Under the pieces are notes generated by a model, which was not told the origin of the DNA, searched no databases, and worked only from the letters and a program-made list of their open reading frames with translations. Position numbers and translations under genes: made by a program. A stretch of 64,000 bases of DNA from Streptococcus plurextorum DSM 22810 (GTDB taxonomy: Bacteria > Bacillota > Bacilli > Lactobacillales > Streptococcaceae), in the NCBI RefSeq assembly GCF_000423745.1, contig NZ_AUIO01000002.1, forward strand, positions 62,001 through 126,000. Direction: 5' to 3'. This document shows positions 1 to 8,174 of the stretch, one piece after another (positions within the stretch are counted from its first letter, which is position 1; each line of letters begins with the position of its first letter).

Positions 1-283
1 GATAGTTCTTGATTTCCTTTACCTTCAACAGTCTAGGAGACACATAGGTAATTTCTTTTAGGAACTTCTCTTCTGCTTCCTTTTGGCTACTGAGTAGATT
101 TTCTTTTAACTCTATTTTCTTATCTTGAAACAGAGAATTTTGGGCTGGTTTTCGAAATCGTCCTTTTTTAGGAACAGTCTGTCTTAAGGTCCTAACTTCT
201 TTCCGATAATGCATACGGGCTGATTTTAAGTTGCTTCGAAAGTTTTGCCTAGCCTGTTTGACTAGCTTTTTATCCTCTTTCAT
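1..283 (-). CDS. ICE transfer protein, N-terminal part (runs off window)
   Basis: An open frame starts at ATG 283, with GAGGA seven bases upstream and the virB4 stop just before it, and stays open to the window edge. The 94 visible residues are very rich in Lys, Arg, Glu and Gln (start MKEDKKLVKQARQNFRSN) and should be largely helical. In related Gram-positive ICEs the gene after virB4 usually encodes a large membrane-anchored cell-wall hydrolase (VirB1-like, with a CHAP or lysozyme domain) that begins with such a basic cytoplasmic segment. That identity is inference from position, because no catalytic domain is visible here. Confidence 0.6.
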   Translation of the reverse strand, partial: MKEDKKLVKQARQNFRSNLKSARMHYRKEVRTLRQTVPKKGRFRKPAQNSLFQDKKIELKENLLSSQKEAEEKFLKEITYVSPRLLKVKEIKNY

Positions 284-284
284 C

Positions 285-2636
285 TCATGTCCTCATTTTT
301 TCAGGGTCCGTACTCATGATGTCAAAGAGCATGGTGTGTTGTGGAATCTTATTCTTGAATGGGACAACGGTGGAACCGGCCTTGATTAGGCCAGCCCCTT
401 TTTCAGGATTGACTAAGTACTTCTCCAGCTCTTTAGAAAGCCCAAGCATATGCACCAGTTCTTCGCGATCGCTCTTAGCCTGTTTCAAAAGAATCATAAA
501 CTCGCTATTGGCAATAATGCGTCTGCCGTTGGCATCCAAAAGAAGCGTTTCTACATTCTGAGTAATGCCTGTCGGTATCGCCCCATACTTACGGACACGA
601 CTCCAGAGTTTAAAGAAGAAATCAGAGGCATACTTGTCCAATAAGAGTAGCTGCATTTCATCAAAGTAAATCCAGGTCTTCTTCCCTAGCTTTTGGTTTT
701 TGACCACCCGATTCCAAATTTGGTCAAAGATAACCATGAGGGCAATTTGTTTTAATTCATCGCCTAACTTTTTGACATTGTAAATCAGGAAATGACTGTC
801 TGTTTTAATATTGGTCCGATGTGAAAATATGTCCAGCGACCCTTCCACATAGAGTTCCATATCCAGTGCCAAGTCCTTAGCTTCCTGTTCAGGTTGTTGA
901 GCTAAGACAAAGACCCATTCGACCAAGGACGGTGTGTCAAAATGCTTATAAGTGAGTCTTGTCACACGGTCAATCAAGGACTTTTCACGACCATCCATTT
1001 TACGGTCCAAGAGCTTTCCAATCCAAGACAAGAGAAATTCGGACTTGACCTTAACCGGATCCTCATCCATATTCTCATCAGATAGATCTAAGACATTTAA
1101 GAAGGTGGTAGAATCTGGGGCAATATCAATACTCTCCCCACCAAAGGCTTGACCGATAATACTGTACTCATTTTCTGGGTCAACAATAATAATTTCAGTA
1201 TCACTATCTGCTTCCTTGAGCTTAGTTGAGATGATTTCATGTTTTGTCGCCATCCCTTTGCCAGCTCCAGAAGTCCCTAAAATCAAACCTGACGGAGTAT
1301 TTAACTTGCCACGGTCAATACTGATGATATTACTTGAGATTTGATTGATGCCATAAAATTTCCCACCCTTGTCCTGAATATCTACGGAAGTCCAAGGGGC
1401 ATTCACGGCAATGTTTGAAGTCAATAGAGACCGAGAAATACCTTCGAGATAGTTCTTCCCAAATGGCAAGAGACTATTAAAGGCAGCTTCTTGCATATAG
1501 GTCAAATTATCAATAATCATATCATTAGACCCTGCAACTTGCTTGATAATATCAAGAGATTGTTTGAGTTGGTCTTCAGTATCCGCAAGCACGCCAATTA
1601 GAAATACGGTGTCAAACAGTTTATCTCCTGTTTGGGTCATGGTTTGAAGAAGAGCCTCAGCTTCATCGATGTTGTTCTCAAGAACATGGCCGACCTTCTC
1701 CAAATATATTCCAGTCCGAGCCATCTTTTGTTGTTCCCCAATCTTTTGTGATTCCATCAAGGTCTTCTTGGTTCGTAGCTTGGTCATGGTTTCAGACTTG
1801 GTAGAGCCTTTAGCATGTAGACTAATCATCACTTCCAAATCTGACTGCATCAAGTCTCGAATAAATTTATCCCCTAGCTCCATACCATAATCACGAACAT
1901 AGACAATCTGTAATAATCGATCATCCAATTCAATATGATTCTTGTGTTTAAAGGAAAGGTAGGTTGGGGCAATAAAGTGTTTGGTGGATTGACCTGAGAG
2001 GGTCAAATCCTTGTAAGAGAACGGTGAATGATTTTCACCTCGTAACATATCCGCAAGGACATTCACTCGCTCCTCTCCACCGAGCAGACCAAGAGATACA
2101 TCAATCTCTGAAAAGCCACTCTTGAAATATTCCCCAATCTGTGACAGAGAACGAAAAGCTAGTTTTGGTGTTTGGTCGCTCTTGCCAAATGAAAGAAACT
2201 TGACGGCTGAAAAGTTGTTCTCACCCGCCTCTAAGTTGGCATCCATCATGCGATTCAATTCATCACGATAAGCATCAAACCCATCTTCCTGCAAGGGATA
2301 GAGAATACTCTTACGGAATTTTTCCAAATTAACTTTTTGATTGAAAATAGTCAGTTGGAAATTGGTCTTATCATCCAGTGAATTGATTAAATCGGAATAT
2401 TTCTCAACAATAGCTCCCTTATCATCTAAGCCAACTGTTTGATAATTAACATCTCCTAAAAGATAGGTTTGTGAGAAATAGCTTGGACTGACCTGCATAA
2501 GGCCATTCTGAAAAAGCCCTTGATAGGCTAACGTATTTACGGTAGAAGGTCTGAACTCCTGCTTCTGTATTTTCGTCTTTTGATTTTTGTCATTAGAAGA
2601 GGTCTTTGGTTTCATTGAGTGTTTTAATTTTTTCAC
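285..2636 (-). CDS. virB4: VirB4-like conjugation ATPase
   Basis: This is the energising ATPase of the ICE type IV secretion channel, acting at the cytoplasmic face of the membrane. The 783-residue protein has a divergent N-terminal half and a RecA-like C-terminal half. Walker A is GTSGAGKG at residues 454-461, and Walker B (WIYFDE) is at about 655-660. Length fits Gram-positive VirB4/TraE proteins. The start codon is GTG with AAGGAG six to seven bases upstream, and it overlaps the end of prgI by 44 bp, suggesting translational coupling. It sits between prgI and the next transfer protein in the usual PrgI-VirB4 order. Confidence 0.93.
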   Translation of the reverse strand: MKKLKHSMKPKTSSNDKNQKTKIQKQEFRPSTVNTLAYQGLFQNGLMQVSPSYFSQTYLLGDVNYQTVGLDDKGAIVEKYSDLINSLDDKTNFQLTIFNQKVNLEKFRKSILYPLQEDGFDAYRDELNRMMDANLEAGENNFSAVKFLSFGKSDQTPKLAFRSLSQIGEYFKSGFSEIDVSLGLLGGEERVNVLADMLRGENHSPFSYKDLTLSGQSTKHFIAPTYLSFKHKNHIELDDRLLQIVYVRDYGMELGDKFIRDLMQSDLEVMISLHAKGSTKSETMTKLRTKKTLMESQKIGEQQKMARTGIYLEKVGHVLENNIDEAEALLQTMTQTGDKLFDTVFLIGVLADTEDQLKQSLDIIKQVAGSNDMIIDNLTYMQEAAFNSLLPFGKNYLEGISRSLLTSNIAVNAPWTSVDIQDKGGKFYGINQISSNIISIDRGKLNTPSGLILGTSGAGKGMATKHEIISTKLKEADSDTEIIIVDPENEYSIIGQAFGGESIDIAPDSTTFLNVLDLSDENMDEDPVKVKSEFLLSWIGKLLDRKMDGREKSLIDRVTRLTYKHFDTPSLVEWVFVLAQQPEQEAKDLALDMELYVEGSLDIFSHRTNIKTDSHFLIYNVKKLGDELKQIALMVIFDQIWNRVVKNQKLGKKTWIYFDEMQLLLLDKYASDFFFKLWSRVRKYGAIPTGITQNVETLLLDANGRRIIANSEFMILLKQAKSDREELVHMLGLSKELEKYLVNPEKGAGLIKAGSTVVPFKNKIPQHTMLFDIMSTDPEKMRT

Positions 2637-2946
2637 GTTGGTCTCCTTTTCTTCCAGTAAATGTACGATCTGGTACTGTTAGTTCATAATGAAAACGGTA
2701 CTTGAGGTAGGTTTCAAATGGTAAATCGTTGGGGCGATAGACCCCAAATAACATGAGTGGAATGGTAAAGCTAAAAACAAAACCATAGACAAACCAATCC
2801 CCAAATTGCCAGTAAAATAGGTTCAAGCCCAATACCAAAATGGTTATGGCGACGGCTGGAAATACAAAAATAACCTGTCTAGTTGTAAATCCTAACCATG
2901 CCCTGTGTTGAACCTTTGAGATGTCCTTAAAGACACGTGTGTTCAT
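2593..2946 (-). CDS. prgI: PrgI family conjugation membrane protein
   Basis: A small membrane protein (117 residues) found next to VirB4 in Gram-positive conjugation systems, thought to be an inner-membrane partner of VirB4 (VirB3-like). The start at MNTRVFKDISKVQH is chosen because GGAG lies eight bases upstream. A longer open frame extends back into the preceding gene without its own ribosome site. Two adjacent hydrophobic segments at about residues 25-75 form a hairpin, followed by a charged C-terminal tail ending in the virB4 overlap. Confidence 0.88.
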   Translation of the reverse strand: MNTRVFKDISKVQHRAWLGFTTRQVIFVFPAVAITILVLGLNLFYWQFGDWFVYGFVFSFTIPLMLFGVYRPNDLPFETYLKYRFHYELTVPDRTFTGRKGDQREKIKTLNETKDLF

Positions 2947-3007
2947 AAATGTTCTCCAATCTAAGTAAGCTATAAAAAGAGGAAGCGAGATAATGACTCC
3001 CTTCCTC

Positions 3008-3862
3008 CTAAATCCCCAAAATACTTCGGGCGGTTCGTTGACTGCCAACTAAGGCAATGATTAACAAGATGGCCTGTACCAAGCCACCAAACATAATGGC
3101 GAGTGATTCCATCACTCCAGCTCCATTTGATACGGCAATCTTTCCAGCCGATTCAAACAAGGGAACAAGAGATACAATTAGAAAAATCAAAATACCTTGA
3201 ACGGCATAGACCATGATGTTTTTAAGGTAACCAATCCCAACACTTCTCCAGTCATCACTAAGAAAGGTCGGAATGGTAACAGGGGCAAAGGGTATCATCA
3301 GATAGAGTTGGATAAAACGAATGGTAATCAAGATATTGACAACCATGATGCTGGCCATTCGTACCAACCAAATGAGAATCGCAAAAAAGCCAATAATCAT
3401 TTTTCCTACAATTCCAGATCCCTTAATGCCTGAAATGGTATCATAATTAGCACCACCATTCGTGACAAGACTTGCCACTTGTTCAATAACATAAGAGGCA
3501 ATGGCAATAATAGCTTCCACAATAACCGTCGTATTGGTAATCACGACCGCGACCATGATGTAGCTGACAATCATAGGTGCTATGGCTTCAAAGGTCATTG
3601 CACCACCTGAGTTTGCGATTTTCTTGGCCATTTTTGAAAATTCGAGTACGAGAACAACCGCAAGAATAGCTACTCCCAAGGGCTGCATAATCCCCTTGGT
3701 AATGGCTGTCATGTAAGACCACACCGTCGGATTAAAGTCCGCTAGTGACTTAACCAAGTTGGCGGTTGATTCTAAATCCACTTGAAACCCTTCAAAAAGG
3801 CTATCGCTAGATACTTTTTCAGAGGCTAGAAATACAAAAGGTGACGTAAAATTCATTATCAT
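3008..3862 (-). CDS. VirB6/TrbL-like conjugation channel protein
   Basis: A 284-residue polytopic membrane protein with five to six hydrophobic segments (for example around 57-77, 92-125, 155-190 and 215-240) and a Gly/Ala-rich C-terminal helix. In Gram-positive ICEs and plasmids the protein at this position, between the pilin-like protein and PrgI, is the PrgH/TrsL/VirB6-type inner-membrane channel component. The family is recognised from membrane topology and gene order rather than from a signature motif. Confidence 0.8.
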   Translation of the reverse strand: MIMNFTSPFVFLASEKVSSDSLFEGFQVDLESTANLVKSLADFNPTVWSYMTAITKGIMQPLGVAILAVVLVLEFSKMAKKIANSGGAMTFEAIAPMIVSYIMVAVVITNTTVIVEAIIAIASYVIEQVASLVTNGGANYDTISGIKGSGIVGKMIIGFFAILIWLVRMASIMVVNILITIRFIQLYLMIPFAPVTIPTFLSDDWRSVGIGYLKNIMVYAVQGILIFLIVSLVPLFESAGKIAVSNGAGVMESLAIMFGGLVQAILLIIALVGSQRTARSILGI

Positions 3863-3880
3863 GTCATGTGCTGTCCTCCC

Positions 3881-4123
3881 CTAAATGGTAATCTGTGTCA
3901 CAAAAGCACCAGCGGCTCCCACCATGACCCCACCAACAATTTCTAGAATAGCATTTCGGACACCTGGTCCACCATCTTTAATATTGGTTGAAAGGTTGAT
4001 AATTCCCATGACAACAAGAAAGGCTCCTACTGCAATTAAGCCTTTTTGTAATAGAGACATGGCTTGGGAGAACATGGAGCTGGCGTCCACTCCGTAAACA
4101 AAGCCTGTTAGTTTTTGATTCAT
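3881..4123 (-). CDS. VirB2/TrbC-like small membrane protein
   Basis: An 80-residue protein with two hydrophobic segments separated by a short polar loop (LSTNIKDGGPGVRN), the topology of VirB2/TrbC pilin-like proteins. It immediately follows virD4 in the transfer operon. The start is placed at MNQKLTGFVYG because AGGAA precedes that ATG. An upstream in-frame ATG at 4135 has no ribosome site, only the end of virD4. Likely role: structural subunit of the conjugation channel. Function is inferred from size, topology and context. Confidence 0.78.
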   Translation of the reverse strand: MNQKLTGFVYGVDASSMFSQAMSLLQKGLIAVGAFLVVMGIINLSTNIKDGGPGVRNAILEIVGGVMVGAAGAFVTQITI

Positions 4124-4140
4124 ATAATTCCTCATTTCTA

Positions 4141-5958
4141 TTAATGTAGTGTCGTTTCTGTGCTTAAATCCCTTATTTTATGGCCTGACAAATCTACCTC
4201 TTCCTCAGCAGTTAGGGGATTGATGTGATAGTGCCACCATCGTTCATCGGTTTCCTTATCCGCAAGCCATTTCCAATTCTTATGTTTGAGTGGAAAATAT
4301 TTCTTGGTTCGAAAAACAGGAACCCCTGCAATGCGTACAAGACACTCATCTCGTTTCATATTCCCGACTTCATCAGCCGTCATCAAGTCACGGGCAATTT
4401 TCTGGTGAGAGGTCGAACTTGAACCAGTCTGCCCAAAAGAACGACTGGTGCTTCTGACATCAACGGTTTGTTTGCCTAGAAGACTACTCATAAATTTGAA
4501 GGTTTCCTCATCATTTCCACCCAAATAGAGGAGGCTGTCACAGTTCCCCAGTATAGTTTTCCAAGCCTCTTTTTCCTTATAAAGTCCTTGGAGTTGAGCA
4601 ATATTTTGCAAGATTGGAACTAGACTCATATTCCTAGAGCGGACTGTTGAGGTTTGTTCAGCGAAGTCTGGGATTTCTCCGACATTCGCAAACTCATCCA
4701 GATAGCTTCTAACATGAATAGGCAGTTGCCCTTTAAAGTCAACATCAGCCTGTCTGGTCAAAGTGGAGAAAACCGTAGAGAAAAATAATGCAGATAGAAA
4801 ACGAAAGGTCGTATCATTATCTGGAATAACAAGATATACCATGGTCTTTTGAGTGCCCCACGTTTTCAAATCCATAGTGTCTCTTTGCGTCAAATCAATC
4901 ACCGATTGAATATTAAAAAGGGCGAACTTAGCGGTCGTCACAGCAATGACCGAATCCAAGGTCTTGTCTTTGTAGTTCTGAAAATCCGCCCAGTTTCTCA
5001 TGGTAAAGTTCTCATGACCGTATTTTTTAGCGTAATCTTCAAACAGGACTTCAAGAACACTTTTGTCCTGATTATCTCCCTTTGATAAGAGTTTGATGAG
5101 TTTCCCAATCTCAGAAAAGGCTGGATAACGGCCACGCTTACGTCTTGCTTCCTGCTCTTGCTTGGAACTTCCTGGAGGATTGTAAAAATCCACCAAATAA
5201 GAGGCAATAGCTCTCACCAATGTCATGGAAGCCTCGTCCCAAAATGGATCACTGCGAGAACCAGACCCACGGGTATTGTTAAAATAGACCGTTAACATGC
5301 GGTTCAAATCATTCTCAGTTTCTACATAACGAAAGGGATTAAAACCGTCTGAATTGGTCATATTAACCAAGTCTAAAACCTTGACCTGATAACCGTTTTC
5401 TAAAAAGAGTTTACCTGTCTTCTCAGCCAAATGGTCTTTAGGATCTACGACAATATTGGAACAATTAAGTTGGATAAGGTTGGGTTTAACAAATCGAAAG
5501 GTCTTGCCTGCCCCAGAACCCCCAATGACAATCAAATTTTTATTTCGGTCAAACTGGGGTTTCTTCTTTTCCAACAAGGTTAGACGAACATCACGAGCCA
5601 AAATCGTGTCATTGAAAGGATTCTTACTGTAAAAGTTCCGCTTTTCCTTACTGTTTCCAAATCGTGCAGAACCGTATTCTTCCCCTTCTCGATAGACCTT
5701 CTGTCCTGTCGATACATAAAGATAGACTAGCGTCATCGTTAGAACCCCAAGGATAAAGGCAAGAAGAGATTTTTGAGTAAAGGAAAATAGCCATAAAGGT
5801 TTGAAAACCTGATTTAACCCCTCTCCTAAGAGGTAGGCAATACGTTCCATAGGTGGGGCATTGGTTAAACTATCATAGAGCAGGGTTAGACGATGGCAGA
5901 AATAACCAAAGGCGAGCCCCAAGAGTCCAAAGACAAATGCTTTTTGCCTGGAATACAT
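4141..5958 (-). CDS. virD4: VirD4-like type IV coupling protein
   Basis: This protein couples the relaxase-DNA complex to the secretion channel. The 605-residue protein starts with two transmembrane helices (about 8-28 and 62-82), followed by a TraG/VirD4 ATPase domain with Walker A GGSGAGKT at 146-153 and Walker B YLDEFANVG at about 419-427. It overlaps the preceding pcfB-like gene end by one base, indicating tight coupling. PcfB-type proteins are known partners of PcfC/VirD4 in enterococcal conjugation, so this adjacency supports the assignment. No truncation is visible. Confidence 0.94.
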   Translation of the reverse strand: MYSRQKAFVFGLLGLAFGYFCHRLTLLYDSLTNAPPMERIAYLLGEGLNQVFKPLWLFSFTQKSLLAFILGVLTMTLVYLYVSTGQKVYREGEEYGSARFGNSKEKRNFYSKNPFNDTILARDVRLTLLEKKKPQFDRNKNLIVIGGSGAGKTFRFVKPNLIQLNCSNIVVDPKDHLAEKTGKLFLENGYQVKVLDLVNMTNSDGFNPFRYVETENDLNRMLTVYFNNTRGSGSRSDPFWDEASMTLVRAIASYLVDFYNPPGSSKQEQEARRKRGRYPAFSEIGKLIKLLSKGDNQDKSVLEVLFEDYAKKYGHENFTMRNWADFQNYKDKTLDSVIAVTTAKFALFNIQSVIDLTQRDTMDLKTWGTQKTMVYLVIPDNDTTFRFLSALFFSTVFSTLTRQADVDFKGQLPIHVRSYLDEFANVGEIPDFAEQTSTVRSRNMSLVPILQNIAQLQGLYKEKEAWKTILGNCDSLLYLGGNDEETFKFMSSLLGKQTVDVRSTSRSFGQTGSSSTSHQKIARDLMTADEVGNMKRDECLVRIAGVPVFRTKKYFPLKHKNWKWLADKETDERWWHYHINPLTAEEEVDLSGHKIRDLSTETTLH

Positions 5959-6446
5959 TACAAGGTCACCTCCTTGGTTTTGACTGCCGAAGGTTCTGTT
6001 ACTCTAATTTTCTCTTTGGCCAGTTCTATCTCTTGGTCCAAGGTTTTATCAAAGGTTAGACCTTCTAGCTTCTCAGGGTTAGACACCAGTTTCTTCAACA
6101 ATTCATCCAAGTGATGATCGAGCAAGGTCTTATCCTTGGCATAAAAGTAGAGATAGTCTTTTTGCCAACTAATTGCGATTGGCAGTTTTTCTGACTCCAT
6201 CAACTCCTTAAATTTCTCCACATCGATTGGCTTATCCAGTATGTCTTTACTAACATCTATCGCTTCAATTGCGTAAGGGCTTTGAAGGAGTTCTTCCAGT
6301 TTTTGAACCCCAATTTTATAAGCTGAATCTTGAGCTAAGGCTTGCCTAGCCGACCATTCTAAGAGCTTTAAGAGGGTTCTGACTGTCAATAAACTACTTC
6401 TTTCCACGTATTGCATCGCTTGACGTTCTTGTTGTTCAGATGACAT
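5958..6446 (-). CDS. PcfB/DUF3801-like conjugation accessory protein
   Basis: A 162-residue soluble protein, rich in charged residues, directly upstream of and overlapping virD4. DUF3801/PcfB proteins are relaxosome accessory factors that dock the processing complex onto the coupling protein. The start MSSEQQERQAMQYVERS is preferred over the upstream Met because GAGGAGG lies six bases ahead. The C-terminal half is Lys/Glu-rich. Family assignment rests on general sequence character plus position. Confidence 0.72.
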   Translation of the reverse strand: MSSEQQERQAMQYVERSSLLTVRTLLKLLEWSARQALAQDSAYKIGVQKLEELLQSPYAIEAIDVSKDILDKPIDVEKFKELMESEKLPIAISWQKDYLYFYAKDKTLLDHHLDELLKKLVSNPEKLEGLTFDKTLDQEIELAKEKIRVTEPSAVKTKEVTL

Positions 6447-6522
6447 GGTGACCTCCTCTTTTTTCGATTCCCTATCAAACATAAGGTGCTTCCATAATAC
6501 GGAAGCACTCTTGATTTTGGTA

Positions 6523-7107
6523 TCACAAGAAAGTTACGACATAAGCCAAACTATTCCAAAGTAAATGTAAGGCGATTGCCGTCATACAATCAGTTTTCAA
6601 TCGAACAACAGCCAAGGTCAAGCCAAGACAGCTATACATGAGCCAACTCCCTATCTGATTGGGTCCATGGGCTAGAACAAAGAGAAAACTGGTCACGCCT
6701 ATTTGTAGAAGAGGGAATGTCAATTTTTCCCACAGCAGTTGCCTATAAACAATCTCTTCAAGGAGACTTGCATTGACCAGAAACAATAAAAAGATAAGAT
6801 GAGGAACCTGCTTTCCTACTTGTACCAATACTGCTTGATTCCTAGCCTGAACTGAAAATAGGAAACTGATGAAGACTGCCAAAGCAACCATAGTCACAAA
6901 GCCAAGAAGCAACCATCTTAGACGATTGCTTAAGGTTATTTTTTTTGCTTGAAGAGTTTTATGACGGGCAATCTCTAGGCAAGTCACACTTAATAGGACC
7001 AATTGTAGCAAGACTACACCCTCTATCGTCATATACTCTTGTAGGTATAAACTCACCAGAAGTCCATTAAGCTGTATGGCTAGATAAAACACCACTATCC
7101 TTATCAT
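6523..7107 (-). CDS. CPBP-family intramembrane glutamic protease
   Basis: A 194-residue membrane protein with the three conserved blocks of the CPBP (Abi/CAAX-type) family: EEIVYR (EExxxR) in the middle, FVLAH (FxxxH) about 35 residues later, and HLLWNSLAY (HxxxN) near the C-terminus. Several hydrophobic helices surround them. The enzyme would cleave within the membrane; its substrate is unknown. Its ATG follows the stop of the small HTH gene by two bases. Such proteases occur in bacteriocin-immunity and phage-defence contexts, and here it is carried inside the ICE transfer operon. Confidence 0.88.
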   Translation of the reverse strand: MIRIVVFYLAIQLNGLLVSLYLQEYMTIEGVVLLQLVLLSVTCLEIARHKTLQAKKITLSNRLRWLLLGFVTMVALAVFISFLFSVQARNQAVLVQVGKQVPHLIFLLFLVNASLLEEIVYRQLLWEKLTFPLLQIGVTSFLFVLAHGPNQIGSWLMYSCLGLTLAVVRLKTDCMTAIALHLLWNSLAYVVTFL

Positions 7108-7109
7108 TG

Positions 7110-7343
7110 TCAACTCTTAAATAAATCTTCATAATCAATTTCTAAGACTAGAACAATACGCTCAACCCATCTTGTTTGTGGCATCAGACGATTGGATTTG
7201 TAATGTCGCAATTTTTGATAGAGGCGATTAAACTCACTTGGATAAACATATTGACCGTTGAATACTTTGCGAGCTAGTTCTGCCCAAGTGAGGTCTTTTT
7301 CTGACAGAATGATTTCTAAATTGTCCCAAAATCGTTCATTCAT
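7110..7343 (-). CDS. Small HTH (XRE-like) ICE protein
   Basis: A 77-residue protein. The segment LTWAELARKVF followed by LYQKLRHYKSNRLMP resembles a helix-turn-helix of the Cro/CI type, with a C-terminal helix VLVLEIDYEDLF typical of XRE repressors. The start is ATG 7343 with AGGTG upstream. A GTG two codons earlier is less well placed. Likely an ICE-borne DNA-binding regulator, but no target is visible. It sits between the Spx-like gene and the CPBP protease gene. Confidence 0.65.
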   Translation of the reverse strand: MNERFWDNLEIILSEKDLTWAELARKVFNGQYVYPSEFNRLYQKLRHYKSNRLMPQTRWVERIVLVLEIDYEDLFKS

Positions 7344-7351
7344 CTTCACAC

Positions 7352-7735
7352 CTACCCTGTCACTTGTTTCATCAAGCTGGCTTGAAACAGTTCTTCTTTT
7401 ACCTGTCTGGGAAGAAAAGTACGCACTTCGTCTAATCCAATAGCTGGATAGACGTGATTCTGACAGACAATGAGAGGCAGACGAAGGTTTTGGTCTGGCT
7501 TTTGGAGAACGAGCTGAATCATCTCATTCAAACTTATCGAATATTGACGCTTAAAGCGAAGAAATCGTGGCGACAGCAACTCAAAACAATCCGTGGTTTT
7601 GGCGAAGAGTGACAGTAAGATTTCACGGTTTACATCACATGCTTTTGTACAACGATAAGCCACTCCATAGGTCGTCAAAATGGTTAGTAAATCTTGATTT
7701 GTATTGGCATTATTTCCTAGATATACCTCAAGCAT
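7352..7735 (-). CDS. Spx/ArsC-like protein lacking the redox CxxC
   Basis: A 127-residue protein whose layout follows Spx/ArsC. It has an N-terminal beta strand (MLEVYLG), a central segment matching the Spx region around the R-S-x-x-F loop (SPRFLRFKRQYSISLNEMI), and a C-terminal block LRLPLIVCQNHVYPAIGLDE then VRTFLPR, the counterpart of the L-R-R-P-I-I-V and E-D-E-I-R-x-F-L-P signature. The CxxC switch expected after the first strand is absent (GNNANTNQD). The start is ATG 7735 with AAGGAG six bases upstream; a GTG at 7741 abuts the ribosome site. Spx binds RNA polymerase, so a role in transcription is possible but unproven. Confidence 0.6.
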   Translation of the reverse strand: MLEVYLGNNANTNQDLLTILTTYGVAYRCTKACDVNREILLSLFAKTTDCFELLSPRFLRFKRQYSISLNEMIQLVLQKPDQNLRLPLIVCQNHVYPAIGLDEVRTFLPRQVKEELFQASLMKQVTG

Positions 7736-7745
7736 AGGCACCTCC

Positions 7746-8174
7746 TTATAGGGTTAGGTTATTTTCAACTGTTGGTTCAGGAGTTGAGAAATAGCGACTC
7801 ATATCAATGGGCATCCGTCCTTCACCAAAGCACTTGACCGTCACTAGAGTCGTTAAAATGCCCTCCTTTCCCCTAGCAGAATAATTTTCACCAAAGGCAC
7901 GAAAGGCCAGGTGATTGTCTTTCGTCAATAGTGTATCTACACCATTTTTAATATCCCTAGTTTCCAAAAAATCCGAAATCCGATGAAGATTGGATTCGTA
8001 GAATAGGGGATCATTCATCTCTTTGTGGTAATCATCTTCAAAAGTCACCTCAAAGTCACAATCAAAATTGGGGAGCGACAGTATCTTTTGTAATAGCTGA
8101 TTGGTTTCAGCTTGGTGAATACGTTCTTCTAATTCAGTACAATCTAGGATACTTTTCTTATGTAGTAAGTTCAT
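7746..8174 (-). CDS. Conserved ICE protein of unknown function
   Basis: A 142-residue soluble protein that I do not recognise. It starts at MNLLHKKSILDCTELEE with AGAGGAAG upstream, and its start overlaps the end of the methyltransferase gene by 17 bp. The composition is acidic, with no membrane segment. It lies between the methyltransferase and the Spx-like gene in one tightly packed operon, so it is likely an accessory protein of the ICE backbone. Confidence 0.6.
   Translation of the reverse strand: MNLLHKKSILDCTELEERIHQAETNQLLQKILSLPNFDCDFEVTFEDDYHKEMNDPLFYESNLHRISDFLETRDIKNGVDTLLTKDNHLAFRAFGENYSARGKEGILTTLVTVKCFGEGRMPIDMSRYFSTPEPTVENNLTL

Noticed and set aside
2947..3048. Longer N-terminus for PrgI
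   Set aside because: The extension overlaps the VirB6-like gene and lacks a ribosome site; MNTRVF has GGAG at proper spacing.
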